DNA of 64,000 nucleotides from Seohaeicola_A nanhaiensis (lineage in GTDB: Bacteria > Pseudomonadota > Alphaproteobacteria > Rhodobacterales > Rhodobacteraceae): assembly GCF_042654245.1 (NCBI RefSeq), contig NZ_JBHSGI010000002.1, positions 930,001 through 994,000 on the forward strand, in the 5' to 3' direction. Made by a program: the position numbers and the translations under genes. The stretch's first letter is position 1, and the number at the start of each line of letters is the position of its first letter. This document shows positions 29,243-37,158 of this stretch, in pieces. Under the pieces are notes generated by a model. The model was not told where the DNA came from. It saw only the letters and a program-made list of their open reading frames with translations, and ran no database searches.

Positions 29243-30133
29243 TTACGCGTGAACCGGTTCGGGGCCGGTGCGGCGGGCCAGATTGAGGACGACGCCCAGG
29301 ATCTGGGTCTGGCCGGCGAGGCGGTCTTCGCAGGCGGTGATATGCTCGGGCCGGGTGCGGGTCGCGTCGGCGACCAGCACGACGCCATCGACCTGCGGCA
29401 GGAAGGCGGCGAGGTCATCGCGTTCCAGCACCGGGGGCATGTCGCAGAGCAGGACGCCCGGTTGCAGCCGGTCGAGCATGGCCGAGACCGCCAGGGCGCA
29501 GGCGTCGCTGTTCAGCAGCCCCGCGACCGGCTGGTCGGAGGGGCGGGCGAGGCCGGTGGCCAGCGTGTCGGAGAGGCGGAGGAAATGCGCCTCAGGCGGG
29601 CGCTGGCCGGCCAGAAACCCGCGCATGTCGTCGGGGCCACTCAGGCGCAGCGCGCGGGCGACGCCGGGGCGGTGCAGGTTCATGTCCATCAGCACGGTGC
29701 GCAGGCCGGGCACGGTGGCGAAGCTGTGCGCGAGGTTGACGGCTGTGAAGGTGGTGCCGCAGCCGGCGGTGGGCGCGGCGATGGCGATGCGGCTGAGCGC
29801 ATGGCTGCGCATATACTTGAGCAGGCGGGTGCGCAGGTCATCGAAGGCGCGTTCGACCGCCGCGTCATTGGCGCCGGCCATGTCCAGCGGCAGGCGCGCC
29901 CCGCGCAGGGCGGCCCAGGCATCGGCAGGCGGCGCGTCGGCGATACGGGTGCGCGGGGGAATGGGGAGCGAGGTGACCACCCGTAGTCGAGCGGGGCCAG
30001 CAGGCCGGGGCCGGGGCTCCGGCTCGGGCGGGGTGGATTTGCGGAACAGGCCGCGGTTCTTCGGTTCGGGCAGGCTGTGCCATAGTGAGCCCGGCCCTGA
30101 CTCCGTCCGGTCGAACGGGTGATCGTCGTCCAT
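29243..30133 (-). CDS. CpsD/CapB-like exopolysaccharide ATPase with altered Walker A
   Basis: The protein of 296 residues resembles the cytoplasmic ATPase/tyrosine-kinase partner of Wzz proteins. Residues 115-160 hold IAIAAPTAGCGTTFTAVNLA and the Walker A-prime VLMDMNLHRPG; Walker B (GVLLCDMPPVLE) follows near residue 225. In BY-kinases the P-loop reads GEGKST; here the position of the essential lysine is Thr (GCGTT), and no C-terminal tyrosine cluster is seen. It may bind nucleotide weakly or act as a regulatory partner. The N-terminal 60 residues are proline-rich and probably disordered. Confidence 0.8.
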   Translation of the reverse strand: MDDDHPFDRTESGPGSLWHSLPEPKNRGLFRKSTPPEPEPRPRPAGPARLRVVTSLPIPPRTRIADAPPADAWAALRGARLPLDMAGANDAAVERAFDDLRTRLLKYMRSHALSRIAIAAPTAGCGTTFTAVNLAHSFATVPGLRTVLMDMNLHRPGVARALRLSGPDDMRGFLAGQRPPEAHFLRLSDTLATGLARPSDQPVAGLLNSDACALAVSAMLDRLQPGVLLCDMPPVLERDDLAAFLPQVDGVVLVADATRTRPEHITACEDRLAGQTQILGVVLNLARRTGPEPVHA

Positions 30134-30214
30134 TCTTGCCCCCTTCTGTTGCCCGCACCGGCCGGGCCGGTCCTGGCGGGCAATTCGTGGCCGCGCGTGC
30201 CGCGGCGGCTGTCT

Positions 30215-30511
30215 TCAGTGTCCGGCGCGCAGGGCCAGCCGCGCGGCGATGCGGCGCAGCGCGAGCCAGCCCCAGGCCCAGGCCAGCATCTCGTCGGCCA
30301 GCGCCATCAGCGAGCCTGCGGGCGGCTGTTCGAGCCGGCGCCAGTGGTCTTCGGGAACAAAGGCCGCGAGCGGTCTGAAGGGTGCGTCCACATTAGCGTG
30401 GACAGGAGATGCGGGCGGCAGCGCCAGCTCCGTTTCCCGCGTGGTCCGAGATCGCCCGGCGACCCCGTAATTGGTCCCTTTTGCCGCCGGGTTATCCTTG
30501 CCTGTCTCCAT
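30215..30511 (-). CDS. Small hypothetical protein
   Basis: A possible protein of 98 residues starting METGKDNPAAKG, with GGAAGGTG 7 bases before the ATG. The C-terminal half is compact (FVPEDHWRRLEQPPAGSLMA, then a Trp- and Ala-rich stretch), while the N-terminal half is polar. I do not recognise it. It is upstream of the CpsD-like gene on the same strand and may be part of the same transcript. Coding status is moderately supported. Confidence 0.45.
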   Translation of the reverse strand: METGKDNPAAKGTNYGVAGRSRTTRETELALPPASPVHANVDAPFRPLAAFVPEDHWRRLEQPPAGSLMALADEMLAWAWGWLALRRIAARLALRAGH

Positions 30512-30880
30512 CGTGTCACCTTCCAGACCGCTCTCCCGGACCAAGTCCGGTTTTTGGGAAAGCCCCTGGCCTTTCTGATCGTTACCACACCAACCGCTCC
30601 GGCCCCCAGGACCGGATGGGTGGCCAAGGACGCGATCCCGTCGAGCGGAAAACACCAACACGACAACGAACGCCCGGCGAAACCGCGCCTTGACCGATTA
30701 TGAAAATATCAGGGGCGGAAACCGGGCGCTGGGAAATCGCGCCGAACACACTGTTTCCACTCAGAAACGGCCTATTTTTGACAAAATCGGCAGAAGCGCC
30801 GGAAACAGTGCCGGATGTGAAGCCGGACTGTTTCCCTGAAGGGCAGATTCGGAGTCAGAGTGGGGTGGATTCGCCCGCCG
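30512..30880. other. Intergenic region with repeated CTGTTTCC motif
   Basis: No convincing gene is seen here. The part 30690-30840 is more AT-rich than its surroundings. CACTGTTTCC at 30749-30758 and its exact inverse GGAAACAGTG at 30801-30810 face each other across 42 bases, and a third copy, CTGTTTCC, lies at 30828-30835. The region could hold the promoter and an operator for the minus-strand exopolysaccharide pair. Confidence 0.4.
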
Positions 30881-31882
30881 TCAGGCGGCGCGGATCATCG
30901 CGGCGGCGGTGTCGAGCATCCGGTTCGAAAAGCCCCATTCGTTGTCGTACCAGGCCAGCACGCGGGTCAGCCCGGCCTCGCCCACCGAGGTCTGGGCGGT
31001 GGCGAAGATCGAGGAATGGGGATTGTGGTTGAAGTCCGAGGAGACCAGCGGCAGGTCCGAGGCGGCGAGGATGCCCTTCAGCGGGCCGGCGGCGGCGGCC
31101 GCTATGGCGGCGTTGATCTCCTCGGCCGAGGCGGGGCGTTCGGGCAGGAAGCAGAGATCGACCGCCGAGACATTGGGCGTGGGCACCCGGATCGCCGAGC
31201 CGTCGAGCTTGCCCTTGAGGTTCGGCAGTACCAGCCCGATCGCCTTGGCGGCGCCGGTCGAGGTGGGGATCATGCTGAGCGCGGCGGCGCGGGCGCGGTA
31301 GAGATCCTTGTGCGCCGTATCCAGCGTCGGCTGGTCGCCGGTGTAGGAGTGGATCGTGGTCATGTAGCCCGAGACGATGCCGAAGGCCTGATCCAGCACC
31401 TGGGCGACGGGCGCCAGGCAGTTGGTGGTGCAGGAGCCGTTCGACACGATCCTGTCGGCGGCGGTCAGCGTGTCGTGGTTGACGCCAAAGACGATGGTCT
31501 TGTCGGCGCCGGACGCGGGGGCGGAGACCAGCACCCGGCCCGATCCGTTGCTCAGATGCGCCTGGGCCTTGTCCTTGCTGGTGAAGATCCCGGTGCATTC
31601 CAGCGCCACGTCCACCCCCTGCCAGGGCAGCCCGGCCGGGTCGCGTTCGGCGGTGACGCGGATGCGGTGGCCGTTCACGGTGATATGGTCATCGCCCACC
31701 GTGACATCGGCGTTGAAATGGCCGTGGACCGAGTCGAACTGCAGTAGATGCGCATTGGTCGCCACCGGGGCCAAGTCGTTGATCGCGACGATCTCGACAT
31801 CGCTGCGCCCGCTTTCGATCCAGGCGCGCAGCACGCAGCGACCGATCCGGCCGAATCCGTTGATGGCGAGCTTTGCGGTCAT
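30881..31882 (-). CDS. gap: Glyceraldehyde-3-phosphate dehydrogenase, type I
   Basis: This enzyme oxidises and phosphorylates glyceraldehyde 3-phosphate with NAD(P). The protein of 333 residues has the Rossmann start KLAINGFGRIGRCVLRA, the catalytic Cys151 in SNGSCTTNCLAP, and the conserved WYDNEWGFSNRM near the C-terminus. An AGGAGG box precedes ATG 31882. It follows a triose-type kinase gene and has a pair of LacI-like operators immediately upstream, so this copy may serve the carbohydrate system rather than central glycolysis. Confidence 0.96.
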   Translation of the reverse strand: MTAKLAINGFGRIGRCVLRAWIESGRSDVEIVAINDLAPVATNAHLLQFDSVHGHFNADVTVGDDHITVNGHRIRVTAERDPAGLPWQGVDVALECTGIFTSKDKAQAHLSNGSGRVLVSAPASGADKTIVFGVNHDTLTAADRIVSNGSCTTNCLAPVAQVLDQAFGIVSGYMTTIHSYTGDQPTLDTAHKDLYRARAAALSMIPTSTGAAKAIGLVLPNLKGKLDGSAIRVPTPNVSAVDLCFLPERPASAEEINAAIAAAAAGPLKGILAASDLPLVSSDFNHNPHSSIFATAQTSVGEAGLTRVLAWYDNEWGFSNRMLDTAAAMIRAA

Positions 31883-31907
31883 GGGGCGTCCTCCTGATGG
31901 CAGATGG

Positions 31908-31946
31908 TAGCGCTAACAATCAACAACTAAAGACCCGCTAGCGCTA
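31908..31946 (-). promoter_or_regulatory. Paired LacI-type operators upstream of gap
   Basis: The 8-bp palindrome TAGCGCTA occurs at 31908-31915 and again at 31939-31946, each followed by AC (TAGCGCTAAC). The centres are 31 bases apart, close to three helical turns, which suits a dimer-of-dimers LacI-family repressor. The first is 26 bases from the gap start codon. The nearest LacI-type gene is at 42000. Confidence 0.6.
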
Positions 31947-31990
31947 ACGGCGCGTGTAGCATGGCCTCTCCGCGAAATCCAGTCCTCTCC

Positions 31991-32057
31991 CCTTCTCTGG
32001 TTTCCAAATACCTCAGGGGGGCCGCCCGAAGGGTGGCGGGGGGCAGAGCCCCCCTGC
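31991..32057 (-). repeat. Recurrent intergenic element, copy 4, with GC hairpin
   Basis: On the minus strand: a GGGGGGCTCTGCCCCCC hairpin (about 32039-32057) and then CCTGAGGTATTTGGAAACCA with GAGAAGG. It lies between the kinase gene and gap. Confidence 0.62.
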
Positions 32058-32071
32058 CCGGCCGCCTGCCT

Positions 32072-33706
32072 TCACGCCGCCTGGTGGTGGCGGGCGACAA
32101 ATTCGAACAGGCGCGCGACGGCCTCGGCGCCCGGGTCCTTGTGGCCGACCAGCTGGTCGGCGGCGATATAGCTCGCGCGGCCGGCGTTGGCGCGGCGCAT
32201 CGCGGCCGTGGCATCGGCCCCGGCGCGCGCGGCGGCGGCGGCCTTGTCCAGACCCTCGGGCACCGCCTCGAGCGCGGGGGCCAGCGCGTCGATCATCGTG
32301 CGGTCGCCGACCCGCGCGCCGCCGACCTGCTGGACCCGGTCCAGCCCCGCCTTCAGCGCGCCGATGGGATTGGCGCCGTTGGCCGAGGCATCGCCCGCGG
32401 CGGCGAAGAAGATGGCCAGCAGCACGCCGGAGGAGCCGCCCATGGTCTGGGACAGCTCCAGCCCGATGGCGCGGTAGAGCTGGGTGAGGTCGGCCAGCGG
32501 CAGCCGGTCGACCGCCTTGATCAGGGCCCGGGCGGCCGTTGCCAGCGTCGAGCCGGTGTCGCCGTCGCCGGCATGGGCGTCGAGGTCGTTCAGCGCGGCC
32601 TCGGCGGCGATCATCTCTTCGCAGCAGTCGGTCAGGAAGCGTGCCATGGCCGGATTCTTCGAGGGCATCGGCTGGATCGGGGTCAGCCCGTCCGGCAGCG
32701 GCAGCACCGCGACCGGCCCCACCGCGCGGCAGCCGGGCCAGGCCCAGGGCGCGACGGGGGCCTGGAGCAGCGTCTCTTCCGAGGCGCCGACCGGCAGCAG
32801 CGAGACGGAGAAGCCCTGCATGTCGAGCGAGGTCATCAGCGGCGCGGGACCGACCATCCAGCGGATGCGTTCGCCCAGGCGCGAGCGGGCCAGTTCCTCG
32901 GCCAGGACCGCCATTTCCAGCGGCATCGCGCCGCCGAGGTTGTTCAGCAGCGCCACATGCGGGCCGGGGCCGACTTTGGGCGCGAGGCGGTCGACGACCA
33001 TGCCCATGGCCTCGGCGGCGGAGGTGAAATCGACCTGTTCGATCCCCGGCTCGCCGTGGATGCCAAGGCCCAGCTCGGCCTTGCCGGCGTCGATGCGGTC
33101 CTGCTTGGGCGACCCGGGCACGGTGCAGGTGTCGAGCGACATGCCGATGGAGATCACCCCGGCAATGGTCTTGCGGGCGGCCGCCGTCACCTCGGCCAGG
33201 GACGCGCCCTGATCGGCCAGCGCGCCGGCGATCTTGTGCACGAAAAGCGTGCCGGCGACCCCGCGCGCCTGCGGCGTGTCGGGCAGGGCGATGTCGTCAT
33301 CGACCACGACCATCGCCACGTTCAGCCCGAAGGCGCGCGCGCGTTCCGCCGCGAGGCCGAAGTTCAGCCGGTCGCCGGTGTAGTTCTTGACGATTAGCAG
33401 GCAGCCGGCCTTGCCGGTCACCGCCAGGATCGCCGCCAGCACCGCATCGACCGAGGGCGAAGCGAAGACGTCGCCGCAGACTGCCGCCGTCAGCATCCCC
33501 TGCCCGACGAAGCCCGCGTGGCTGGGTTCGTGCCCCGAACCGCCCCCCGAGACCAGCGCGACGCGGGACTTGTCCCAGTCGGTGCGCACCACGACCTTGA
33601 TATGGGGATAGCCGTCGAGCCGGGCGAGCCGGCCGCCGCCCAGCCGCAGCGCGCCGTCGATGGCCTCGGTGACCAGCGTTTCCTTGCTGTTGATGAACTG
33701 CTTCAT
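32072..33706 (-). CDS. Fused dihydroxyacetone-type kinase (DhaK + DhaL domains)
   Basis: The protein of 544 residues joins a DAK1 domain (residues 1 to about 330) and a DAK2 domain (about 345-544). DAK1 shows the substrate loop SGGGSGHEPSHAGFVG and the His that binds the ketose covalently, in LGLGIHGEPG. DAK2 has the Mg-binding Asp cluster DLDAHAGDGDTGST and the lid motif GGSSGVLLAIF. It is thus an ATP-dependent single-chain kinase, not a PTS-dependent one. Related enzymes act on dihydroxyacetone, erythrulose or apulose. Context with a carbohydrate ABC transporter leaves the true substrate open. It starts 10 bases downstream of the last ATPase gene. Confidence 0.9.
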   Translation of the reverse strand: MKQFINSKETLVTEAIDGALRLGGGRLARLDGYPHIKVVVRTDWDKSRVALVSGGGSGHEPSHAGFVGQGMLTAAVCGDVFASPSVDAVLAAILAVTGKAGCLLIVKNYTGDRLNFGLAAERARAFGLNVAMVVVDDDIALPDTPQARGVAGTLFVHKIAGALADQGASLAEVTAAARKTIAGVISIGMSLDTCTVPGSPKQDRIDAGKAELGLGIHGEPGIEQVDFTSAAEAMGMVVDRLAPKVGPGPHVALLNNLGGAMPLEMAVLAEELARSRLGERIRWMVGPAPLMTSLDMQGFSVSLLPVGASEETLLQAPVAPWAWPGCRAVGPVAVLPLPDGLTPIQPMPSKNPAMARFLTDCCEEMIAAEAALNDLDAHAGDGDTGSTLATAARALIKAVDRLPLADLTQLYRAIGLELSQTMGGSSGVLLAIFFAAAGDASANGANPIGALKAGLDRVQQVGGARVGDRTMIDALAPALEAVPEGLDKAAAAARAGADATAAMRRANAGRASYIAADQLVGHKDPGAEAVARLFEFVARHHQAA

Positions 33707-33716
33707 GGCTGTCTCC

Positions 33717-34712
33717 TCATCCGATCCGCGCGCCGGCGGCATCGAAATACAGCGCCGCGCGGGGCTGGATGGCGACGGTGTCGCCGGGTTCGTAGACCGT
33801 ATGGACCTCGGTCAGGGTAACGATGTCATGGCCTTCGAGGTTGAGGTGCAGGCGGGTGTGGTCGCCCAGATGTTCGACGCGCGTGACGCGGGCCGGCTTG
33901 CCCTCACCCTGGGCCACATGTTCGGGGCGCATCCCGATGGTGCGCGCGCCCGCCGGTGCCCCGCCGAAGAGCGTGGCGGGCAGCAGGTTGATGCGCGGCA
34001 GGCCGAGGCGGGAGGCGACGTATTGCGAAACCGGAGATTCGTAGATCTCGCGCGGGGTGCCGAACTGCACCAGCCGGCCCTGATCCAGCACGCCGACATG
34101 GGTGGCCATCGTCATCGCCTCGATCTGGTCGTGGGTGACGTAGAGCAGGGTCGCGCCAAGGTCGGCCTGGATACGTTTCAGCTCGATCCGCAGTTCCGCG
34201 CGCAGCTTGGCGTCGAGCGAAGAGAGCGGTTCGTCCATCAGGTAGATCTGCGGGTCGCGGACCAGGGCGCGGCCGATCGAGACGCGCTGCATCTCGCCGC
34301 CCGAGAGCGCGGTCGCCTTGTTGTCGAGCTTGTGGGGGATCTGCAGCACCTCGGCCACCTGCTGCACCCGGCGGGCGATCTCGGCCTCGGGCGTCTTCAG
34401 GATCGGCGAGCGCAGGGGGAAGGCGAGGTTGTCGCGCACGGTGAGGTGCGGGTAGAGCGAATATTGCTGGAAGACCATCGCCACGTCGCGCTGCGCGGGC
34501 GTGTCGTGAATGACCGAGCGGCCGCCGATCCGGATATCGCCCGCGTCGGCATTTTCCAGACCCGAGATCAGCCGCAGCACGGTTGTCTTGCCCGCGCCGG
34601 TGGGGCCGAGCAGCACGACGAAGGCGCCGTCGGGCACGGTCAGGGTGACATCCTGCACCGCCCGGGTGTCGCCGAAGGCCTTGGAGACACCGTTCAGGAT
34701 GACCTCAGCCAT
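33717..34712 (-). CDS. Carbohydrate ABC transporter ATPase (second)
   Basis: This ATPase of 331 residues is of the MalK/UgpC class: Walker A GPTGAGKTTVLR, signature LSGGEMQRVSIGRAL, Walker B IYLMDEPLSSLD, then a C-terminal TOBE-like regulatory domain (IGMRPEHVAQG). It overlaps the other ATPase gene by 8 bases, and together they probably form a heterodimer, as in glycerol-type (GlpS/GlpT) transporters, in contrast to MalK homodimers. Confidence 0.92.
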   Translation of the reverse strand: MAEVILNGVSKAFGDTRAVQDVTLTVPDGAFVVLLGPTGAGKTTVLRLISGLENADAGDIRIGGRSVIHDTPAQRDVAMVFQQYSLYPHLTVRDNLAFPLRSPILKTPEAEIARRVQQVAEVLQIPHKLDNKATALSGGEMQRVSIGRALVRDPQIYLMDEPLSSLDAKLRAELRIELKRIQADLGATLLYVTHDQIEAMTMATHVGVLDQGRLVQFGTPREIYESPVSQYVASRLGLPRINLLPATLFGGAPAGARTIGMRPEHVAQGEGKPARVTRVEHLGDHTRLHLNLEGHDIVTLTEVHTVYEPGDTVAIQPRAALYFDAAGARIG

Positions 34713-35802
34713 GGCGCAGCACCCCTTCGTTCAGGTCCGAGACCAGCGCGCGGCCCGACTGGCTGTCAAACAGCGTGACCGTGGCCGGGTTGAAATCGAG
34801 GCCCACCGTCTCGCCCGTGCGGGCCACCTGATCCGAGCCGATGCGCGCCTTGAGCCGTCCTCCGCCGGTTTTCAGGGTGACGATCTGGGTGGTGCCGAGG
34901 TATTCGCTGGCGACGATCTCGCCCCGGAAGGCGCCGTCGTCGGTCAGGCGGATATGCTCGGGGCGCACGCCGAAGACCATGTCGCCGTCGAAGGCCTCGC
35001 GCGTCTGGGGGATGGCGAAGCGGTGGTGGTGCATCGCCACCTCGGAGGCGCCCCGTTCCACGGTGCCGGTGAATTTGAGGAAGTTCATCGCGGGCGAGCC
35101 GATGAAATCGGCGACGAACATGGTGGCGGGCTTGTCGTAGATGTCCTGCGGCGCGCCGAACTGTTCGATCACGCCGTGGTTCATCACCACGATCTTGTCG
35201 CCCATCTGCATCGCTTCCAGTTGGTCGTGGGTCACGTAAACGGTGGTCGCCCCCATCCGGTCGTGCAGGGCGCGCAGCTCTTCGGCCATGTGTTCGCGGA
35301 ATTCCGCGTCGAGCGCGCCGAGCGGTTCGTCCATCATGAAGGCCTTGGGGTCGCGCACGATGGCGCGGCCCAGCGCCACGCGCTGGCGGTCGCCGCCCGA
35401 GAGGCCGCCGACGGGGCGGTTCAGGATGTCCTCGATCCCGAGGATTTTCGCCACCTCGGCCACCTTCTCGCGCACCCGGGCGCGCGGCATTCCCTGGCTG
35501 ACCAGCGGATAGGACATGTTCTGGCGCACGTTCATATGCGGGTAGAGCGCGAACATCTGGAAGACGAAGGCGATGTCGCGGGCGCTGGCGGGTTTCTGGC
35601 TGACCTCCTCGCCGTCGATCCAGATTTCGCCGGAGGTCGGCAGCTCCAGCCCGGCGATCATGCGCAGCGTCGTTGTCTTGCCGCAGCCTGAAGGGCCGAG
35701 CAGCATGAAGAACTCGCCATCCTCGATCCGGAACGACGATGACTGCACGGCGGTGAAGTCGCCGAATTCCTTGCGCAGGTCCTTGATGACGATCTCGGCC
35801 AC
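34705..35802 (-). CDS. Carbohydrate ABC transporter ATPase (first)
   Basis: This ATPase of 365 residues of the MalK/UgpC class has Walker A GPSGCGKTTTLRMIAG, signature LSGGDRQRVALGRAI and Walker B AFMMDEPLGALDAEF, plus a C-terminal TOBE region with GVRPEHIRLTDDG. It overlaps the second ATPase gene and starts 4 bases after the small membrane protein gene, so the three are made together. It serves the two permeases encoded upstream. Confidence 0.92.
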   Translation of the reverse strand: MAEIVIKDLRKEFGDFTAVQSSSFRIEDGEFFMLLGPSGCGKTTTLRMIAGLELPTSGEIWIDGEEVSQKPASARDIAFVFQMFALYPHMNVRQNMSYPLVSQGMPRARVREKVAEVAKILGIEDILNRPVGGLSGGDRQRVALGRAIVRDPKAFMMDEPLGALDAEFREHMAEELRALHDRMGATTVYVTHDQLEAMQMGDKIVVMNHGVIEQFGAPQDIYDKPATMFVADFIGSPAMNFLKFTGTVERGASEVAMHHHRFAIPQTREAFDGDMVFGVRPEHIRLTDDGAFRGEIVASEYLGTTQIVTLKTGGGRLKARIGSDQVARTGETVGLDFNPATVTLFDSQSGRALVSDLNEGVLRHG

Positions 35803-35806
35803 GGGG

Positions 35807-35995
35807 CTACTCCGGGAAATGGCTGACGATGATGAACATCACGGTTCCGGCCAGCGTGGTGAGGAAGGACCAGGTGTAGAGGATCAGCCAGAAGGGCTGC
35901 ATCAGCATGACCACGCCCAATCCGATCAGGAGGGTTGCGACCATCTCCCAGGGGCCGCGGCGCAGGCGCATCAATCCGTTCACGAAGGCCCTCAC
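35807..35995 (-). CDS. Small two-helix membrane protein of the carbohydrate transporter
   Basis: The product of about 62 residues has two hydrophobic helices (WEMVATLLIGLGVVMLMQP and the segment LILYTWSFLTTLAGTVMFII) with a positive N-terminus. The GTG at 35995 with AGAAAGGG upstream is the likeliest start; longer in-frame forms are possible. It sits between permease and ATPase genes. Glycerol ABC transporters of rhizobia also have a small membrane protein in the same operon (GlpU), so an accessory role in this transporter is inferred. Confidence 0.7.
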   Translation of the reverse strand: MRAFVNGLMRLRRGPWEMVATLLIGLGVVMLMQPFWLILYTWSFLTTLAGTVMFIIVSHFPE

Positions 35996-36060
35996 GACGC
36001 TGCCCTTTCTTCTCTGTCCATCCCTGCCCAACCCAACCGACGCCAGCGCGCGGGCTCTGC

Positions 36061-36084
36061 GCAGGGTGGGCGATTGCGCCCACC
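36061..36084. repeat. GGGTGGGC hairpin repeat, copy A
   Basis: AGGGTGGGCGATTGCGCCCACC is an inverted repeat with 7-8 bp arms. It is related to two hairpins at 38151-38206 and lies between a permease gene and the small membrane protein gene. Confidence 0.55.
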
Positions 36085-36098
36085 ATCCCCCGCCCCGC

Positions 36099-37037
36099 TC
36101 ATTTGCGCACCGCCCCGAAGGTGATCCCGCGCAGCAGGTGCTTGCGCAGAAGGATGGTGAAGATCATCACCGGCAGCAGGAAGATCGTCGCCCCCGCGGC
36201 CACCGCCGGCCAGTCGAGCCCGCCGACGCCGATGATGGTTGGAATGAAGGGCGGCGCGGTCTGGGCGGTGGCCGTGGTCAGCAGCACGGCGAAGGCGTAT
36301 TCGTTCCAGGCGAAGATCAGGCAGAAGATCGCGGTCGAGGCGATGCCGGTGGCGGCCTGGGGCAGCACCACCTTCACGAAGGCCTGGAAGCGGGTATAGC
36401 CGTCGATCAGCGCCGCCTCTTCGTATTCGCGCGGGATCTCGTCGATGAAGCCCTTGAGCAGCCAGACGGCAAGGCTGATGTTCACGGCCGTATAGAGCAG
36501 GATCATGCCGAGATGCGTGTCCGAGAGGCCCAGCTGGCGATACATCAGGAAGATCGGGATCGCGACGGCGATGGGCGGCATCATCCGGGTGGAGAGGATG
36601 AAGAACATCAGGTCGTCCTTGAGCGGGATCTTGAAGCGGCTGAAGGCATAGGCGGCCAGCGTGCCGAGCACGATCGACAGGAAGGTCGAGCCAAAGCCGA
36701 TGATCACCGAATTCAGGAAGCGTTCGCCGAATTTGGAAGGGCCGACGATGACCATGTCGTATTGGCGCACGATCTCGTCCGCCCAGCTTTGCGGCGGGTT
36801 CGCCGCCAGGAACTCGGGCGTCTGGCGGGTGCGGGTGGTGAAGAGGTTGACGTAGCCTTCGAGCGTCGGGTCGAAGATGACCTTGGGCGGATAGCTGATG
36901 GAATCCGCCGGCGACTTGAAGCCCGTCATCATGATCCAGGCCAGCGGGATCATGGTGATCAGCGCGTAGAGCACGACCAGCGTGCCGGCGATCCACTTCT
37001 GCCGGGCCGAGGGTTCCGTGATCGAATAGCTGCTCAT
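36099..37037 (-). CDS. Carbohydrate ABC transporter permease, MalG type
   Basis: This permease of 312 residues has six membrane helices and the MalG-type EAA loop (IPREYEEAALIDGYTRFQAF). A long periplasmic stretch after helix 1 (residues about 35-100) is typical of this subfamily. The start is ATG 37037, MSSYSITEPSARQKW; a longer frame runs into a repeat element and is rejected. It is downstream of the MalF-type permease gene, separated by an inverted pair of the recurrent element. Confidence 0.92.
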   Translation of the reverse strand: MSSYSITEPSARQKWIAGTLVVLYALITMIPLAWIMMTGFKSPADSISYPPKVIFDPTLEGYVNLFTTRTRQTPEFLAANPPQSWADEIVRQYDMVIVGPSKFGERFLNSVIIGFGSTFLSIVLGTLAAYAFSRFKIPLKDDLMFFILSTRMMPPIAVAIPIFLMYRQLGLSDTHLGMILLYTAVNISLAVWLLKGFIDEIPREYEEAALIDGYTRFQAFVKVVLPQAATGIASTAIFCLIFAWNEYAFAVLLTTATAQTAPPFIPTIIGVGGLDWPAVAAGATIFLLPVMIFTILLRKHLLRGITFGAVRK

Positions 37038-37080
37038 GGCGCGCCCCCTGATCCGGCCTTGCGGCCGGTGCCTCCGGCGG

Positions 37081-37139
37081 GAGTATTTGAAAAGAAGAGA
37101 AAGACCGCGCCCGGCTTCTTCTCTTTCCAAATACTCAAG
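37081..37139. repeat. Recurrent intergenic elements, copies 5 and 6, as an inverted pair
   Basis: GAGTATTTGAAAAGAAGAG at 37081-37099 faces CTTCTCTTTCCAAATACTC at 37118-37136. The two can fold into a long stem with few mismatches and a loop of about 18 bases, between the two permease genes. It could modulate the relative expression of the two subunits. Confidence 0.65.
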
Positions 37140-37158
37140 AAAGATCCTGCCAGCATCC

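Noticed and set aside
30700..31032. A 110-codon plus-strand frame upstream of the gap 3' end
   Set aside because: No ribosome binding site or family similarity, and it runs into the antisense of gap; the region looks regulatory.
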